DNA of 30,320 nucleotides from assembly GCA_021736745.1 (NCBI GenBank), contig JAIPFG010000004.1:1-30320 (forward strand). Direction: 5' to 3'. Position numbers and translations under genes: made by a program. The DNA is from Pseudomonadales bacterium (GTDB lineage Bacteria; Pseudomonadota; Gammaproteobacteria; Pseudomonadales; IMCC2047). Of this stretch, positions 16,378 through 24,152 are shown piece by piece; positions within the stretch are counted from its first letter, which is position 1, and each line of letters begins with the position of its first letter. The notes below the pieces were generated by a model. The model was not told the origin of the DNA, searched no databases, and was given only the letters and a program-made list of their open reading frames with translations.

Positions 16378-17676
16378 ATTTTTGTAACAAGATTTAATCT
16401 AAAGAATAAGGCGATTAAAAAGTGGTTACGTGGTTTAGTGCATATATCGTTGGTTGGACTGCTGGTCTCTATCATGGCCTGCGCTGATGAACCAATCGAA
16501 CAGGTTTACCCAATGGGTAGTCAATACGTTTTGGTCTATCAGGGTGGAATTCGTTTAAAAGCCGGAACTTTCGGTTCAAGTCGATTATCTTATACGGTTG
16601 GCCCTATTGCAGTAAGTGAACCAACAAGGATGCTATGGATAGCAGGGCACGCTCATCATTTCAGCGTAGGATCTTTTGAGTTACCAGAACCGGTATACTC
16701 TTTCAAGTTGAAAAAATTACCTATCGCAATGAACACGCAGCCGTTTGTAAAAATTAAACCAGATGTAAAGCTGCAGGGTAAACCTAGCCGTATCACAGGT
16801 CTCCAATTGATTGACAAGAGGCTGTGGGTAAATGTCGCTGAGTATTATGATGCTAGTGGCAAAAATGCCAACACTACAGTTGTTTTCGATGATGCTTGGG
16901 ACTTACAGGGTTCTCCCCGGTATGGTTTCTTTGAAATCAACGGTCGCGCTCATTCCTCAGGCTGGATGACTCCAATTCCACCAGAAAAGGTTAGTATCCT
17001 CGGTGGTGAGTATGTAACTGGTTATGCAAGCAATATTCCTATCAACTCGAGACTCAGTATCGGGCCTACACTCTTTGTCTGGAATCCATCTCAATTTGAT
17101 CTGCTAGGTAGCAACCAGAAGATCCCTGCTACCGCATTGATCAATTATTCGCTATCATATCCGTTGCATAATGATGGATATAATAAGAGTGGTGGAAATG
17201 ATCTTTGGACTGAACTGTCCCAGGCTCATATTGGCTTTATTCCGCCAGGTAGTCAGGACTACCTAGTCATTGGTACGTCTAGTGGTCATGAAAGTGGTAT
17301 TGGGTACAAGATCAAGCAGGATAATGGTCGCGTGTGTGGTGGACCATGTGCTTACGATCACGATGATGCTTACAATTATTTTTGGCGTTATGATCTCAAA
17401 GATACTGCTGCGGTTCGCGAAGGTACCGCGAGTCCAAGCAGCCTAGTTCCAGTTGAATATGGTGTCTTGCCAGTATTCAACGGCCGAGTGCGGGGGGCAC
17501 CCTTGATAATCGGGGCTGCCTTTAGCCAGGAATCATCGCGACTATACCTACTTTTCGGATCGGCCGATGGTACCCAAAGTGAGTGGGAACGGCAGCCAAT
17601 TTTGTTAGTCTATTCTATTAAGAAACGTACTGAAGAGCATCAATCTTCGGTCAATTCAGACTTTGGGGAGAGATAG
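16375..17676 (+). CDS. Putative lipoprotein, propeller-like exported family, copy 1
   Basis: A 433-residue exported protein with no named family that I can assign firmly. The N-terminus is basic then hydrophobic and ends in SIMAC (C36), a plausible lipobox. The start is probably TTG 16375, because GGAGG (16365-16369) lies 5 bases upstream; TTG 16363 overlaps that site. The mature part has WIAGHAHHFSVG (88-99), LGGEYVTGYASNIPINS (209-225), IGTSSGHESGIGYK (299-312) and a CGGPC pair (321 and 325) before NYFWRYDL (334-341). The strand-rich periodicity and the WIAGH and LGG segments recall widespread secreted propeller-like proteins, from memory only. Very similar to the protein at 24153. A role in handling the polysaccharide outside the inner membrane is inferred from context. 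Confidence 0.75.
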   Translation: MIFVTRFNLKNKAIKKWLRGLVHISLVGLLVSIMACADEPIEQVYPMGSQYVLVYQGGIRLKAGTFGSSRLSYTVGPIAVSEPTRMLWIAGHAHHFSVGSFELPEPVYSFKLKKLPIAMNTQPFVKIKPDVKLQGKPSRITGLQLIDKRLWVNVAEYYDASGKNANTTVVFDDAWDLQGSPRYGFFEINGRAHSSGWMTPIPPEKVSILGGEYVTGYASNIPINSRLSIGPTLFVWNPSQFDLLGSNQKIPATALINYSLSYPLHNDGYNKSGGNDLWTELSQAHIGFIPPGSQDYLVIGTSSGHESGIGYKIKQDNGRVCGGPCAYDHDDAYNYFWRYDLKDTAAVREGTASPSSLVPVEYGVLPVFNGRVRGAPLIIGAAFSQESSRLYLLFGSADGTQSEWERQPILLVYSIKKRTEEHQSSVNSDFGER

Positions 17677-17732
17677 TTTATTTTAAATGCTTAAGGAAAT
17701 AGTGCGGCGCAGCCCTAACAACAGAGGCTTGA

Positions 17733-19109
17733 ATGTTTAGCATAGGTTTGTTTTTAGCTTCGCAAATCTCGGCCTATGTATTATCATTCGTTTATATGCC
17801 GGCGTTTGCATTCCTTGGATATCAAGCAGTCTATTTTTTTTATCACAATACCCGCTGGTGGTACTGGCAAGTCCCTGACTTGCCATATTCATTTGGTATG
17901 TCTCTACTTGTCCTAGGTTTAGCTGTTGCTGATCGCAAACGAACAACGAAGAGTTCAGTGATTGGAGCGCCTCCGCTGCGATGGATGTGGCTTCTTGTTG
18001 GGTTCTATGCTATCACTTATATTTGGTCAGTTCGACCTGATGCGCATTTAGAGTCTTTCGATGATTTTCTTAAACTTGTGGTCGTCGTTACTTGCGCTTA
18101 TAAGCTCTGCTCTAATGCCCTGGCGCTGAATTATTATCTTTATGGCTACGTTTTTGGAGCTTCCTATCTGGGCTATTATTTATTAGAGATCGGCCGTAAT
18201 GCTGGTGAGCGAGTTACTGGTTTTGGAGTTATTGATTCTCCAGATGTTAATGATTTGGCGGCGGTCATTGCACCTGCTGCTATCTTCGCGCTACATTATT
18301 TCTTATTACACATTGGATGGCGCAGGATATTAATTATTATTGGTGGTGCCCTTATCGTAAACGCCTTGGTTTTGATTAACAGCCGCGGTGCATTCTTAGG
18401 CCTTTTTGTTGGTAGTACATTTTACGTTGTGCGCGTTTACCTCTTAGGTAAAAAAGTAAATATCAGCCGTATGCGCGTTGTTTTCGTTGTATTGCTCGGC
18501 TTGCTCGCTCTGGTTCAGGTTTTTGATGAGACAGCTGTCCGTCGTATACTAGGATTGCAAGAAGAAGCTTCCCTTACAGAGGAGCAACAAACGGGTTCCA
18601 CCCGTGTCTTCTTTTGGAAGGCAGCGATTGAGATGAGCAGGGATTATCCTTATGGGCTAGGAAGTAGTGCTTTTGTAGCGATGTCTCCTAATTACATTCC
18701 GGATACAGTCAATACTGGGGCATCCCGAAACCGTGCGGTCCACTCTTCATGGTTTCAGACCCTGACAGAGATCGGATATCCAGGTCTCTTCCTATTCATC
18801 ATGATGCTCCTAAGTGCCTTTAGCGTTACGCAGAAGGCTTTGAAACAAACGTTGTCCCGCGATGATGCGCGCGGGACTCTGACTGTGCTTGCCATACAAG
18901 CGGGTCTAATATCGTATCTAGTAAGCGCAACATTCATTGATCGGATGCGCGCCGTAGTTCTCTACTGGCTGATCATGTACGCAGCTTGCGCATACAACGT
19001 ATATGTAAAACAGGGGAAGCAATATGCTAGTGATACCTGCCAAGAAAAAGGTCAGTCTGCTGAAAATGGAAAACTTAAGTTGGGAATCAATCACACAGGT
19101 TTTGGCTAA
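17733..19109 (+). CDS. O-antigen ligase/polymerase-like membrane protein (Wzy_C family)
   Basis: A 458-residue inner-membrane protein with about ten hydrophobic segments (for example 5-36, 53-66, 83-99, 112-130, 133-152, 174-194, 197-215, 218-237, 247-264 and 348-365). Family marks are NSRGAFLGL (216-224), STRVFFWKAA (289-298) in the large periplasmic loop, and HSSWFQTLTEIGYPGL (337-352), which holds the conserved histidine. Such proteins either polymerise repeat units (Wzy) or transfer glycan to lipid A or protein (WaaL, O-glycosylation ligase), acting on undecaprenyl-linked substrates at the periplasmic face. Sequence alone does not separate the two. GAGG at 17724-17727 is 5 bases before the ATG. 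It is followed by a GT4 and then a Wzx flippase, which suits a Wzx/Wzy pathway. Confidence 0.87.
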   Translation: MFSIGLFLASQISAYVLSFVYMPAFAFLGYQAVYFFYHNTRWWYWQVPDLPYSFGMSLLVLGLAVADRKRTTKSSVIGAPPLRWMWLLVGFYAITYIWSVRPDAHLESFDDFLKLVVVVTCAYKLCSNALALNYYLYGYVFGASYLGYYLLEIGRNAGERVTGFGVIDSPDVNDLAAVIAPAAIFALHYFLLHIGWRRILIIIGGALIVNALVLINSRGAFLGLFVGSTFYVVRVYLLGKKVNISRMRVVFVVLLGLLALVQVFDETAVRRILGLQEEASLTEEQQTGSTRVFFWKAAIEMSRDYPYGLGSSAFVAMSPNYIPDTVNTGASRNRAVHSSWFQTLTEIGYPGLFLFIMMLLSAFSVTQKALKQTLSRDDARGTLTVLAIQAGLISYLVSATFIDRMRAVVLYWLIMYAACAYNVYVKQGKQYASDTCQEKGQSAENGKLKLGINHTGFG

Positions 19110-19140
19110 GCCTAGCTAGGGCGACACTAGGAACTACGGG

Positions 19141-20289
19141 ATGAAAAAGACACTCCTCTTGACTGAAAATTTCCCACCTAAACAAGGTGGTAGTTGCCGA
19201 TGGTTTTGGGAACTCTACTCACGATTGCCGACAAATAAGGTACTGATAGTCGCTGACGAAACAATAGACGGAAGGGGTTGGGATACAACGCATGACATTG
19301 AAGTTGAGCGATTACCACTCAACAGTACTGAGTGGGGTCTGAAAAGCCTAACTGGATTATCTTTCTATATCCTATCAACCTGGGCACTATTCAAAATCAT
19401 AAAGGCACGAAGCATAGAAGAAATTCATTGCGGGCGGGTTATACCGGAGGGTGTGATTGCACGAATACTTCATCTAGTAACACCCATTAGGTACCGCTGC
19501 TATGTCCACGGCGAAGATGTAGAAACAGCGGCAACGAGTAGGGAACAATCGCTTTTAGTTAGGCAGGTATGTCGCAAAGCACTGAGCTTAATCTGCAACA
19601 GCCAAAATACGATTAATTTAGTTGAAAAACTAGGATTCACGAACACCGAAAAGTGCTACCTGCTGCATCCTGGTGTTGATTTGGAACGTTTTTTACCTGC
19701 GTCCACTGATATTGATATTCAAGGGAGACTTGGTTGGAGTCAGAAGCGGGTACTGCTCACGGTGGGAAGATTACAGAGACGAAAAGGACAAGACTTTCTT
19801 ATTAAGGCGATGCCTAGCCTCTTGAAGCGTTTTCCTGACCTTTTTTATGCGATTGTAGGGCAGGGGGATTGCTTTGATGAGCTTCAGGACTTAATCGATA
19901 GCAATGACTTATCAGAAAACGTCAAAATTTATCCAAAAGTGTCTGATGAGCAGTTGGTACAGTGCTATCAACAATGTGATCTCTTTATTTTGCCTAATCG
20001 CACCATTGGTAATGATATCGAAGGTTTTGGTATGGTGCTGGTTGAGGCTCAAGCCTGTGGCAAACCCGTTATCGCTGGAAGGTCAGGCGGTACTGCTGAG
20101 ACCATGATTGTCGGTGAAACCGGTTTCCTTATTGACTGCACATCACCAGATCGTTTGGTTGATGAGCTTTCACCTTTGTTAGGCCAGCAACCGTTAATTC
20201 CAGACCAAAACGCACCGAGGGAGCATGTGTTGCAACATTTCAGTTGGGTTCGCCATGTAGAAAAAGCCCGAGGTCACTTCTGTCAGTGA
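19141..20289 (+). CDS. GT4-family glycosyltransferase (PimB-like)
   Basis: A 382-residue GT-B enzyme. LLTENFPPKQGGSCRW (6-21) is the typical N-terminal loop of PimB/mannosyltransferase-type members, VHGEDVE (122-128) lies in the acceptor domain, HPGVDLERF (176-184) is the hinge, VGRLQRRKGQD (208-218) opens the donor domain, and E294 to E302 (EGFGMVLVE) is the intact E-x7-E motif. It probably adds mannose or a related sugar from a GDP- or UDP-linked donor; the sugar is not certain. AGGA at 19129-19132 is 8 bases before the ATG. The stop overlaps a GTG start of the flippase gene (GTGA, 20286-20289), so they are coupled. Confidence 0.92.
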   Translation: MKKTLLLTENFPPKQGGSCRWFWELYSRLPTNKVLIVADETIDGRGWDTTHDIEVERLPLNSTEWGLKSLTGLSFYILSTWALFKIIKARSIEEIHCGRVIPEGVIARILHLVTPIRYRCYVHGEDVETAATSREQSLLVRQVCRKALSLICNSQNTINLVEKLGFTNTEKCYLLHPGVDLERFLPASTDIDIQGRLGWSQKRVLLTVGRLQRRKGQDFLIKAMPSLLKRFPDLFYAIVGQGDCFDELQDLIDSNDLSENVKIYPKVSDEQLVQCYQQCDLFILPNRTIGNDIEGFGMVLVEAQACGKPVIAGRSGGTAETMIVGETGFLIDCTSPDRLVDELSPLLGQQPLIPDQNAPREHVLQHFSWVRHVEKARGHFCQ

Positions 20290-21767
20290 GTGCTGTTCGG
20301 CTACTCACAAGAGGCAGCCTACTTTCAGCCTCTTCGAAAATGTTTGGCAAGGTTATTGGCTTTGTCAGCACACTGATCTTAGCGAGATTGCTGACACCGG
20401 AAGACTTTGGCCTGATCGCGGCGATTAGTATTGTTCTTTATTTTTTTGACGTATTCGGTAATGCGGCGACAGAACAGTATGTTATGCAGAAGCGGCGACT
20501 GCTGTCTGTAGATCTACAGACCGCATGGACGGTTAATCTTTTACTTAAATGCTTGATATTTTTTGTTTTGTTAATGCTTGCACCCTGGATAGCGGAGTTG
20601 ATGCGGCAGCCCGATATTACGCTGGGCATTGCCGTTTCTGCGTTGGTGTTGCCTGTCATGGCGTTAAAGTCTCCATCACTGCTTCAACAGAAACGGCATA
20701 TTCGCTATGAGGGGTTGTTCTGGTTAGCCCTTACGGAAAAATTGATTGCGTTTGGTGTTGTAATCAGTACGGCAGTCGTTTTGCGAAACTATTGGGCCTT
20801 CATATTTGCTGACTTGATTTCATCTGTCGCAGGGGTTTTGCTAAGCTATATTTGGTTTTACAAGCGTCCACGTATGTCTACTATTGCTTGGCGCAAGCAG
20901 CTTGGATTTTCATCATGGATGATCGCACGGAATATCATTGGCTACCTGCGTTCTCAGATTGATACTGTGTTCGTATCACGTCATTATCCAGCGGATACTC
21001 TTGGTCAGTATTATCTTTCACGAGATCTCGCCATGATGCCTGGGCATTATCTGCTCGCGCCTGCTATTGAGCCCGTTTTGTCGGCATTCAGGGAGACGGC
21101 TAAGAATGACAGCTATTTTTTGAAGCAAGTAGCATCCACCATTCTGATCACATTTATATTTACTCTGCCCATTGCTTTTTTTGTCTCTGCTTATGGCGCT
21201 AAGATAACTGCGGTCGTGTTGGGCTCGCAATGGGCGATAGCAGGACAGCTGTTTTCTATCCTGATTTGGTTGCTTGTTTACTGGGGAGCGGTGTACGTTC
21301 TAGAATTAGTCTTCATCGCAACAGAAAAATTACGTTCACTTTTTATTTTTGATCTTATTGCCTTGGGTTCCGTTTTGATTGCGCTTACGTTGGCACTCGA
21401 GTTGTATGGAGGGGTCGAGGCTCTCGCTACTTCACGGGTTTTAGCCGGGTTTATTACGACAGGTTTGATTATTGTTTTTATTTTCCGTCAAAGGGTTGGT
21501 TTGCTTCTTGAGATATTTGGTGGTGGGACTTTGGTTGCGATAGCCTCAGTGATCAGTGTTGAACAGTCTGTTGTGATGGTAGATTACTTTAATTCCTTCG
21601 CTAGGTTGACTGGGGTTAGCGGCTTGATTGCTGAGCTTTTGTTTGGGGGGCTAGCCTTTGCCATTGTCTATATAAGCCTGTTGATAGTAATAATAATATT
21701 TGCAAAGAATACACGAATTGGAGCCCAAATCCATAGTGTTGCCGGCAAACTAATGAAAGTATTGTGA
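20286..21767 (+). CDS. Wzx-type oligosaccharide flippase (PST/MOP family)
   Basis: A 493-residue multi-pass membrane protein that would flip undecaprenyl-linked repeat units across the inner membrane. The N-terminal pattern (LLTRGSLLSASSKMFGKVIG then LARLLTPEDFGLIAA) is the standard PST/Wzx opening, and about twelve to fourteen hydrophobic helices run to the end. GTG 20286 is the likely start: it overlaps the preceding stop as GTGA, while the in-frame TTG at 20244 would add residues that fit no family and overlap the GT4 gene by 46 bases. GAGG at 20270-20273 is a rather distant ribosome site. It is the last gene of the plus-strand block and its 3' end overlaps the convergent beta-helix gene by 18 bases. 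Confidence 0.9.
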   Translation: MSAVRLLTRGSLLSASSKMFGKVIGFVSTLILARLLTPEDFGLIAAISIVLYFFDVFGNAATEQYVMQKRRLLSVDLQTAWTVNLLLKCLIFFVLLMLAPWIAELMRQPDITLGIAVSALVLPVMALKSPSLLQQKRHIRYEGLFWLALTEKLIAFGVVISTAVVLRNYWAFIFADLISSVAGVLLSYIWFYKRPRMSTIAWRKQLGFSSWMIARNIIGYLRSQIDTVFVSRHYPADTLGQYYLSRDLAMMPGHYLLAPAIEPVLSAFRETAKNDSYFLKQVASTILITFIFTLPIAFFVSAYGAKITAVVLGSQWAIAGQLFSILIWLLVYWGAVYVLELVFIATEKLRSLFIFDLIALGSVLIALTLALELYGGVEALATSRVLAGFITTGLIIVFIFRQRVGLLLEIFGGGTLVAIASVISVEQSVVMVDYFNSFARLTGVSGLIAELLFGGLAFAIVYISLLIVIIIFAKNTRIGAQIHSVAGKLMKVL

Positions 21768-22868
21768 AAGTTGGTTTATTAGATATAAAAAACCGCCCAA
21801 TAAACTGCCAGACTGATGGTTGTTGTAAAGTGCAGCGCTTCCACCATCACGAGAAGAAATCCTTCTGTTGGTCACGTTTTTCTCTATAAGTGTGTCGATG
21901 GTTGCAGGAAAGCGGTACTCAATAGCATTTGGGTAAGAGTGAGTGAAAAAAATAACGTTTCTTGAAATTTGTGTGAGCGGCGTGCTTTCTAGGGATATAC
22001 CTACATCAGAGAATTTGTTGTTGTTATTCGTATGCACAATGACGTTATTCATGATCAGTCCACCTGCATGAGTGTTTGGCAGGTCTCCCATGCCAAATCC
22101 GATGCCGCGGTCTGAGTCTATGATCGTATTGCCAGAGACAATATTCTCAACACTATTGTTCCATAAGTGAATCGCATACTGTGCGACATACTTCGATGGA
22201 CTGGCGATGTTGCGGAAGGTATTGTTGATTATTCGCCATCCATGGACACGGTGGGCATCAATACCACCAATATAATAATTCGGGCCTACTTTGTCGGTAT
22301 ACTCAAAGACGCAGTTTTCGATCAGGCCATTCAAGGAGATAGCAGCTGCTTCTCCTCTTTGACCGCTCACCTTTAATAACTGTTCGTAACTATCTTGTAA
22401 GACAGCGTTCGTTAGTGAGAAATCACTTACCCCGAGCTCTGCACGCACTTGTATTAAGTGGTTACTGCTTTCTTTTAGAGTAAGGCCGCTTATTGTTATT
22501 TGGCTAGCTGCGACATCGATCAGAATTTCAGGCATGGCAGTTTTTACCATGCCGGAGCCGACAAGTACGACGTCGCTCGGCCTACCCGTTTGCCCTAAGA
22601 GAGCAATGCCATTCCGTTCTAGCCTCAGTCGCTGTGTGAGTGGATAAAATCCTGCTGCAAGATAAATTATATCTATTTCACCTTTGTTGGCACGCTGGAT
22701 CGCTGCTTGTAAACTGTTTGTGTCTTGTACCGTGATGGTTGATGCGACACAGTTGGTTGGTAGCGCTAGCATCAAACATAGTAAACTGGTAAAGAGGTGA
22801 AGGAATCCTGTTACGACCATGGTGAAGGGTGGCCGCATTTTGATCATAGGGTTGTGAAGCGCCATCAT
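21750..22868 (-). CDS. Exported right-handed parallel beta-helix protein
   Basis: A protein of up to 372 residues with a hydrophobic export signal (about 17-43, ending near NCVAS) followed by NSLQAAIQRANKGEIDIIYL and then regular beta-helix rungs (ITISGLTLKESS, WRIINNTFRNIAS, NIVSGNTIIDSDRGIGFGMG, LIMNNVIVHTNNNN). The fold is that of pectate-lyase-like and mannuronan-epimerase-like proteins; no catalytic set is recognised, so binding or cleavage of polysaccharide is only inferred. In-frame ATGs at 22868, 22865, 22847, 22838 and 22820 all lack a good ribosome site, so the start is uncertain. The C-terminus ends soon after a segment that usually continues further in relatives I recall. The gene lies 30 bp after the sulfotransferase on the same strand. 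Confidence 0.82.
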   Translation of the reverse strand: MMALHNPMIKMRPPFTMVVTGFLHLFTSLLCLMLALPTNCVASTITVQDTNSLQAAIQRANKGEIDIIYLAAGFYPLTQRLRLERNGIALLGQTGRPSDVVLVGSGMVKTAMPEILIDVAASQITISGLTLKESSNHLIQVRAELGVSDFSLTNAVLQDSYEQLLKVSGQRGEAAAISLNGLIENCVFEYTDKVGPNYYIGGIDAHRVHGWRIINNTFRNIASPSKYVAQYAIHLWNNSVENIVSGNTIIDSDRGIGFGMGDLPNTHAGGLIMNNVIVHTNNNNKFSDVGISLESTPLTQISRNVIFFTHSYPNAIEYRFPATIDTLIEKNVTNRRISSRDGGSAALYNNHQSGSLLGGFLYLINQLSQYFH

Positions 22869-22898
22869 GATATTACCAATTTGAGTTTTACGTCTTTG

Positions 22899-23915
22899 TC
22901 AGCGTACAGGGAAATATTGATCGAGTTGTCTTTCGCAGTGTTGTTCGATCTCGCTGAACCACTGATCGTCCGCAAAGCGTGTCCATTTTGTTTGATCTTG
23001 CTGCACGATTAACTCAAGACATTTTGATGGAATCTCCGGAGTCAGTTTCAAAGCCTGAAATGTTTCTTTGAGTATGGTTTCAGGTTCTTGGCAAAGTGTC
23101 TCGAAACAAATCGAGTAATCGGCGTATTCTTTGCCGAATATATAGGATAGCTTCCATAAGTAATAGAAGCGCATGTAGGGGTGGGGGGTAATCTCTTTTG
23201 CTAGGAACGGGTATTGTTTCTTTAGGTCTTCGCACCATAGATTAAGGTAAAAACCATCGTGAAATTTTTTCAGTACACTGTCTTTGTTTGTGTTTTGCGT
23301 TCCTATACAGGAACAAAACTGATTTCTTGGGTGTCGATAGATGTGTAAGATACTGGCTGAGGGGAAATGGCTGCGAAGCCAGGGTAAGCGGAAGTCAATG
23401 CGGTTAAACTGTAGGACTGGCATTCCCTTTGCGTGAGATATCAATTCTTGGATATATGCTTCCATTGCTGGCAGTACAGTTGCCGAATCCATAAACAAGT
23501 TTTCTGATATCCAGTTTTCATCGTAATATTTGTCTAGATGCGCTAGTCCATTGTATTCCGCCCAGTAATCTTCAACACCAAGATGTGTTTTGTCGACCTT
23601 ACTGCCCCGGCCTGCAGTATCAAACCAGCGTCTTTCGTTAAATGGTTCGTAGTAGGACGTGAATAAGGGAATTTGGCGGAATATATTCCAAAGTAATGTT
23701 GAGCCGCTTCTAAACCGGCCTGTAATAAAAATCGTCCGATCTTGGTTGTTTGGTTGTATTCGGTTGCTTGTGTCAAGATACGGATTGCTATAGTTTTGGG
23801 GCAGGCTGGGCTTTCTTGTGGCACGTTGAATCAAAGAGACTAAAGCATCTTCTACCGTTTTATGTTGCAAAAACTTGAAAAATAAAGACAAGGATACGTT
23901 TTTGAGTTTACTCAT
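22899..23915 (-). CDS. Sulfotransferase family protein
   Basis: A 338-residue PAPS-dependent sulfotransferase. The 5'-phosphosulfate loop is ITGRFRSGSTLLWN (64-77) and the 3'-phosphate motif is in HIYRHPRNQFCS (191-202), with Arg and Ser in the expected positions. YYEPFNE (88-94) is also typical of the family. It probably transfers sulfate from PAPS to a sugar hydroxyl of the polysaccharide in the cytoplasm, although related enzymes use other acceptors. The frame extends upstream to 24086, but ATG 23915 gives the natural basic N-terminus (MSKLKNVSLSLFFKFLQ) and the added residues fit no family. Transcribed toward the beta-helix gene and divergent from the copy 2 propeller-like gene. No PAPS synthesis genes are in the window. 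Confidence 0.87.
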   Translation of the reverse strand: MSKLKNVSLSLFFKFLQHKTVEDALVSLIQRATRKPSLPQNYSNPYLDTSNRIQPNNQDRTIFITGRFRSGSTLLWNIFRQIPLFTSYYEPFNERRWFDTAGRGSKVDKTHLGVEDYWAEYNGLAHLDKYYDENWISENLFMDSATVLPAMEAYIQELISHAKGMPVLQFNRIDFRLPWLRSHFPSASILHIYRHPRNQFCSCIGTQNTNKDSVLKKFHDGFYLNLWCEDLKKQYPFLAKEITPHPYMRFYYLWKLSYIFGKEYADYSICFETLCQEPETILKETFQALKLTPEIPSKCLELIVQQDQTKWTRFADDQWFSEIEQHCERQLDQYFPVR

Positions 23916-24152
23916 TGATCTTGCGCAACGGTCGGAGCGGTATGTTGTCACATTCGCCTTGACATTGGGGGAACGTGATAGAAGTCCGGCTTCACTGTCT
24001 GATGAGTGATAACTTATCACAAGGTGAGTTGCACTCCAACATCCTGTGTCGAGGGTAAGGAATTCGGAGTGGCAGGAGATGCACAACCGGTCTTTAGCAA
24101 CGCTTCACCGATATCTATTTCTGAGGCAAATACAATTTCTTGGATCAGACTT
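23916..24152. promoter_or_regulatory. Divergent promoter region between the sulfotransferase and the copy 2 exported gene
   Basis: A 237-bp intergenic region that should contain promoters for both directions. TTGACA occurs at 23959-23964, but no -10 lies at a normal distance. The notable site is the palindrome at 24006-24020. Its middle position would allow one regulator to control both genes. Confidence 0.45.
24006..24020. promoter_or_regulatory. Perfect 15-bp palindrome, candidate operator
   Basis: GTGATAA-C-TTATCAC: two exact 7-base arms around one central base, 90 bp from the sulfotransferase start and 132 bp from the copy 2 start. The size and symmetry suit a dimeric repressor or activator. 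No regulator gene is present in the window and I cannot name the binding protein. Confidence 0.45.

Noticed and set aside
20244..20285. Longer flippase start at TTG 20244
   Set aside because: Adds 14 residues that do not fit the Wzx N-terminus and overlaps the GT4 gene by 46 bases; GTG 20286 gives a coupled start.
23959..23964. TTGACA in the divergent region
   Set aside because: The nearest -10-like sequence is 11 bases away, too close for a standard promoter.
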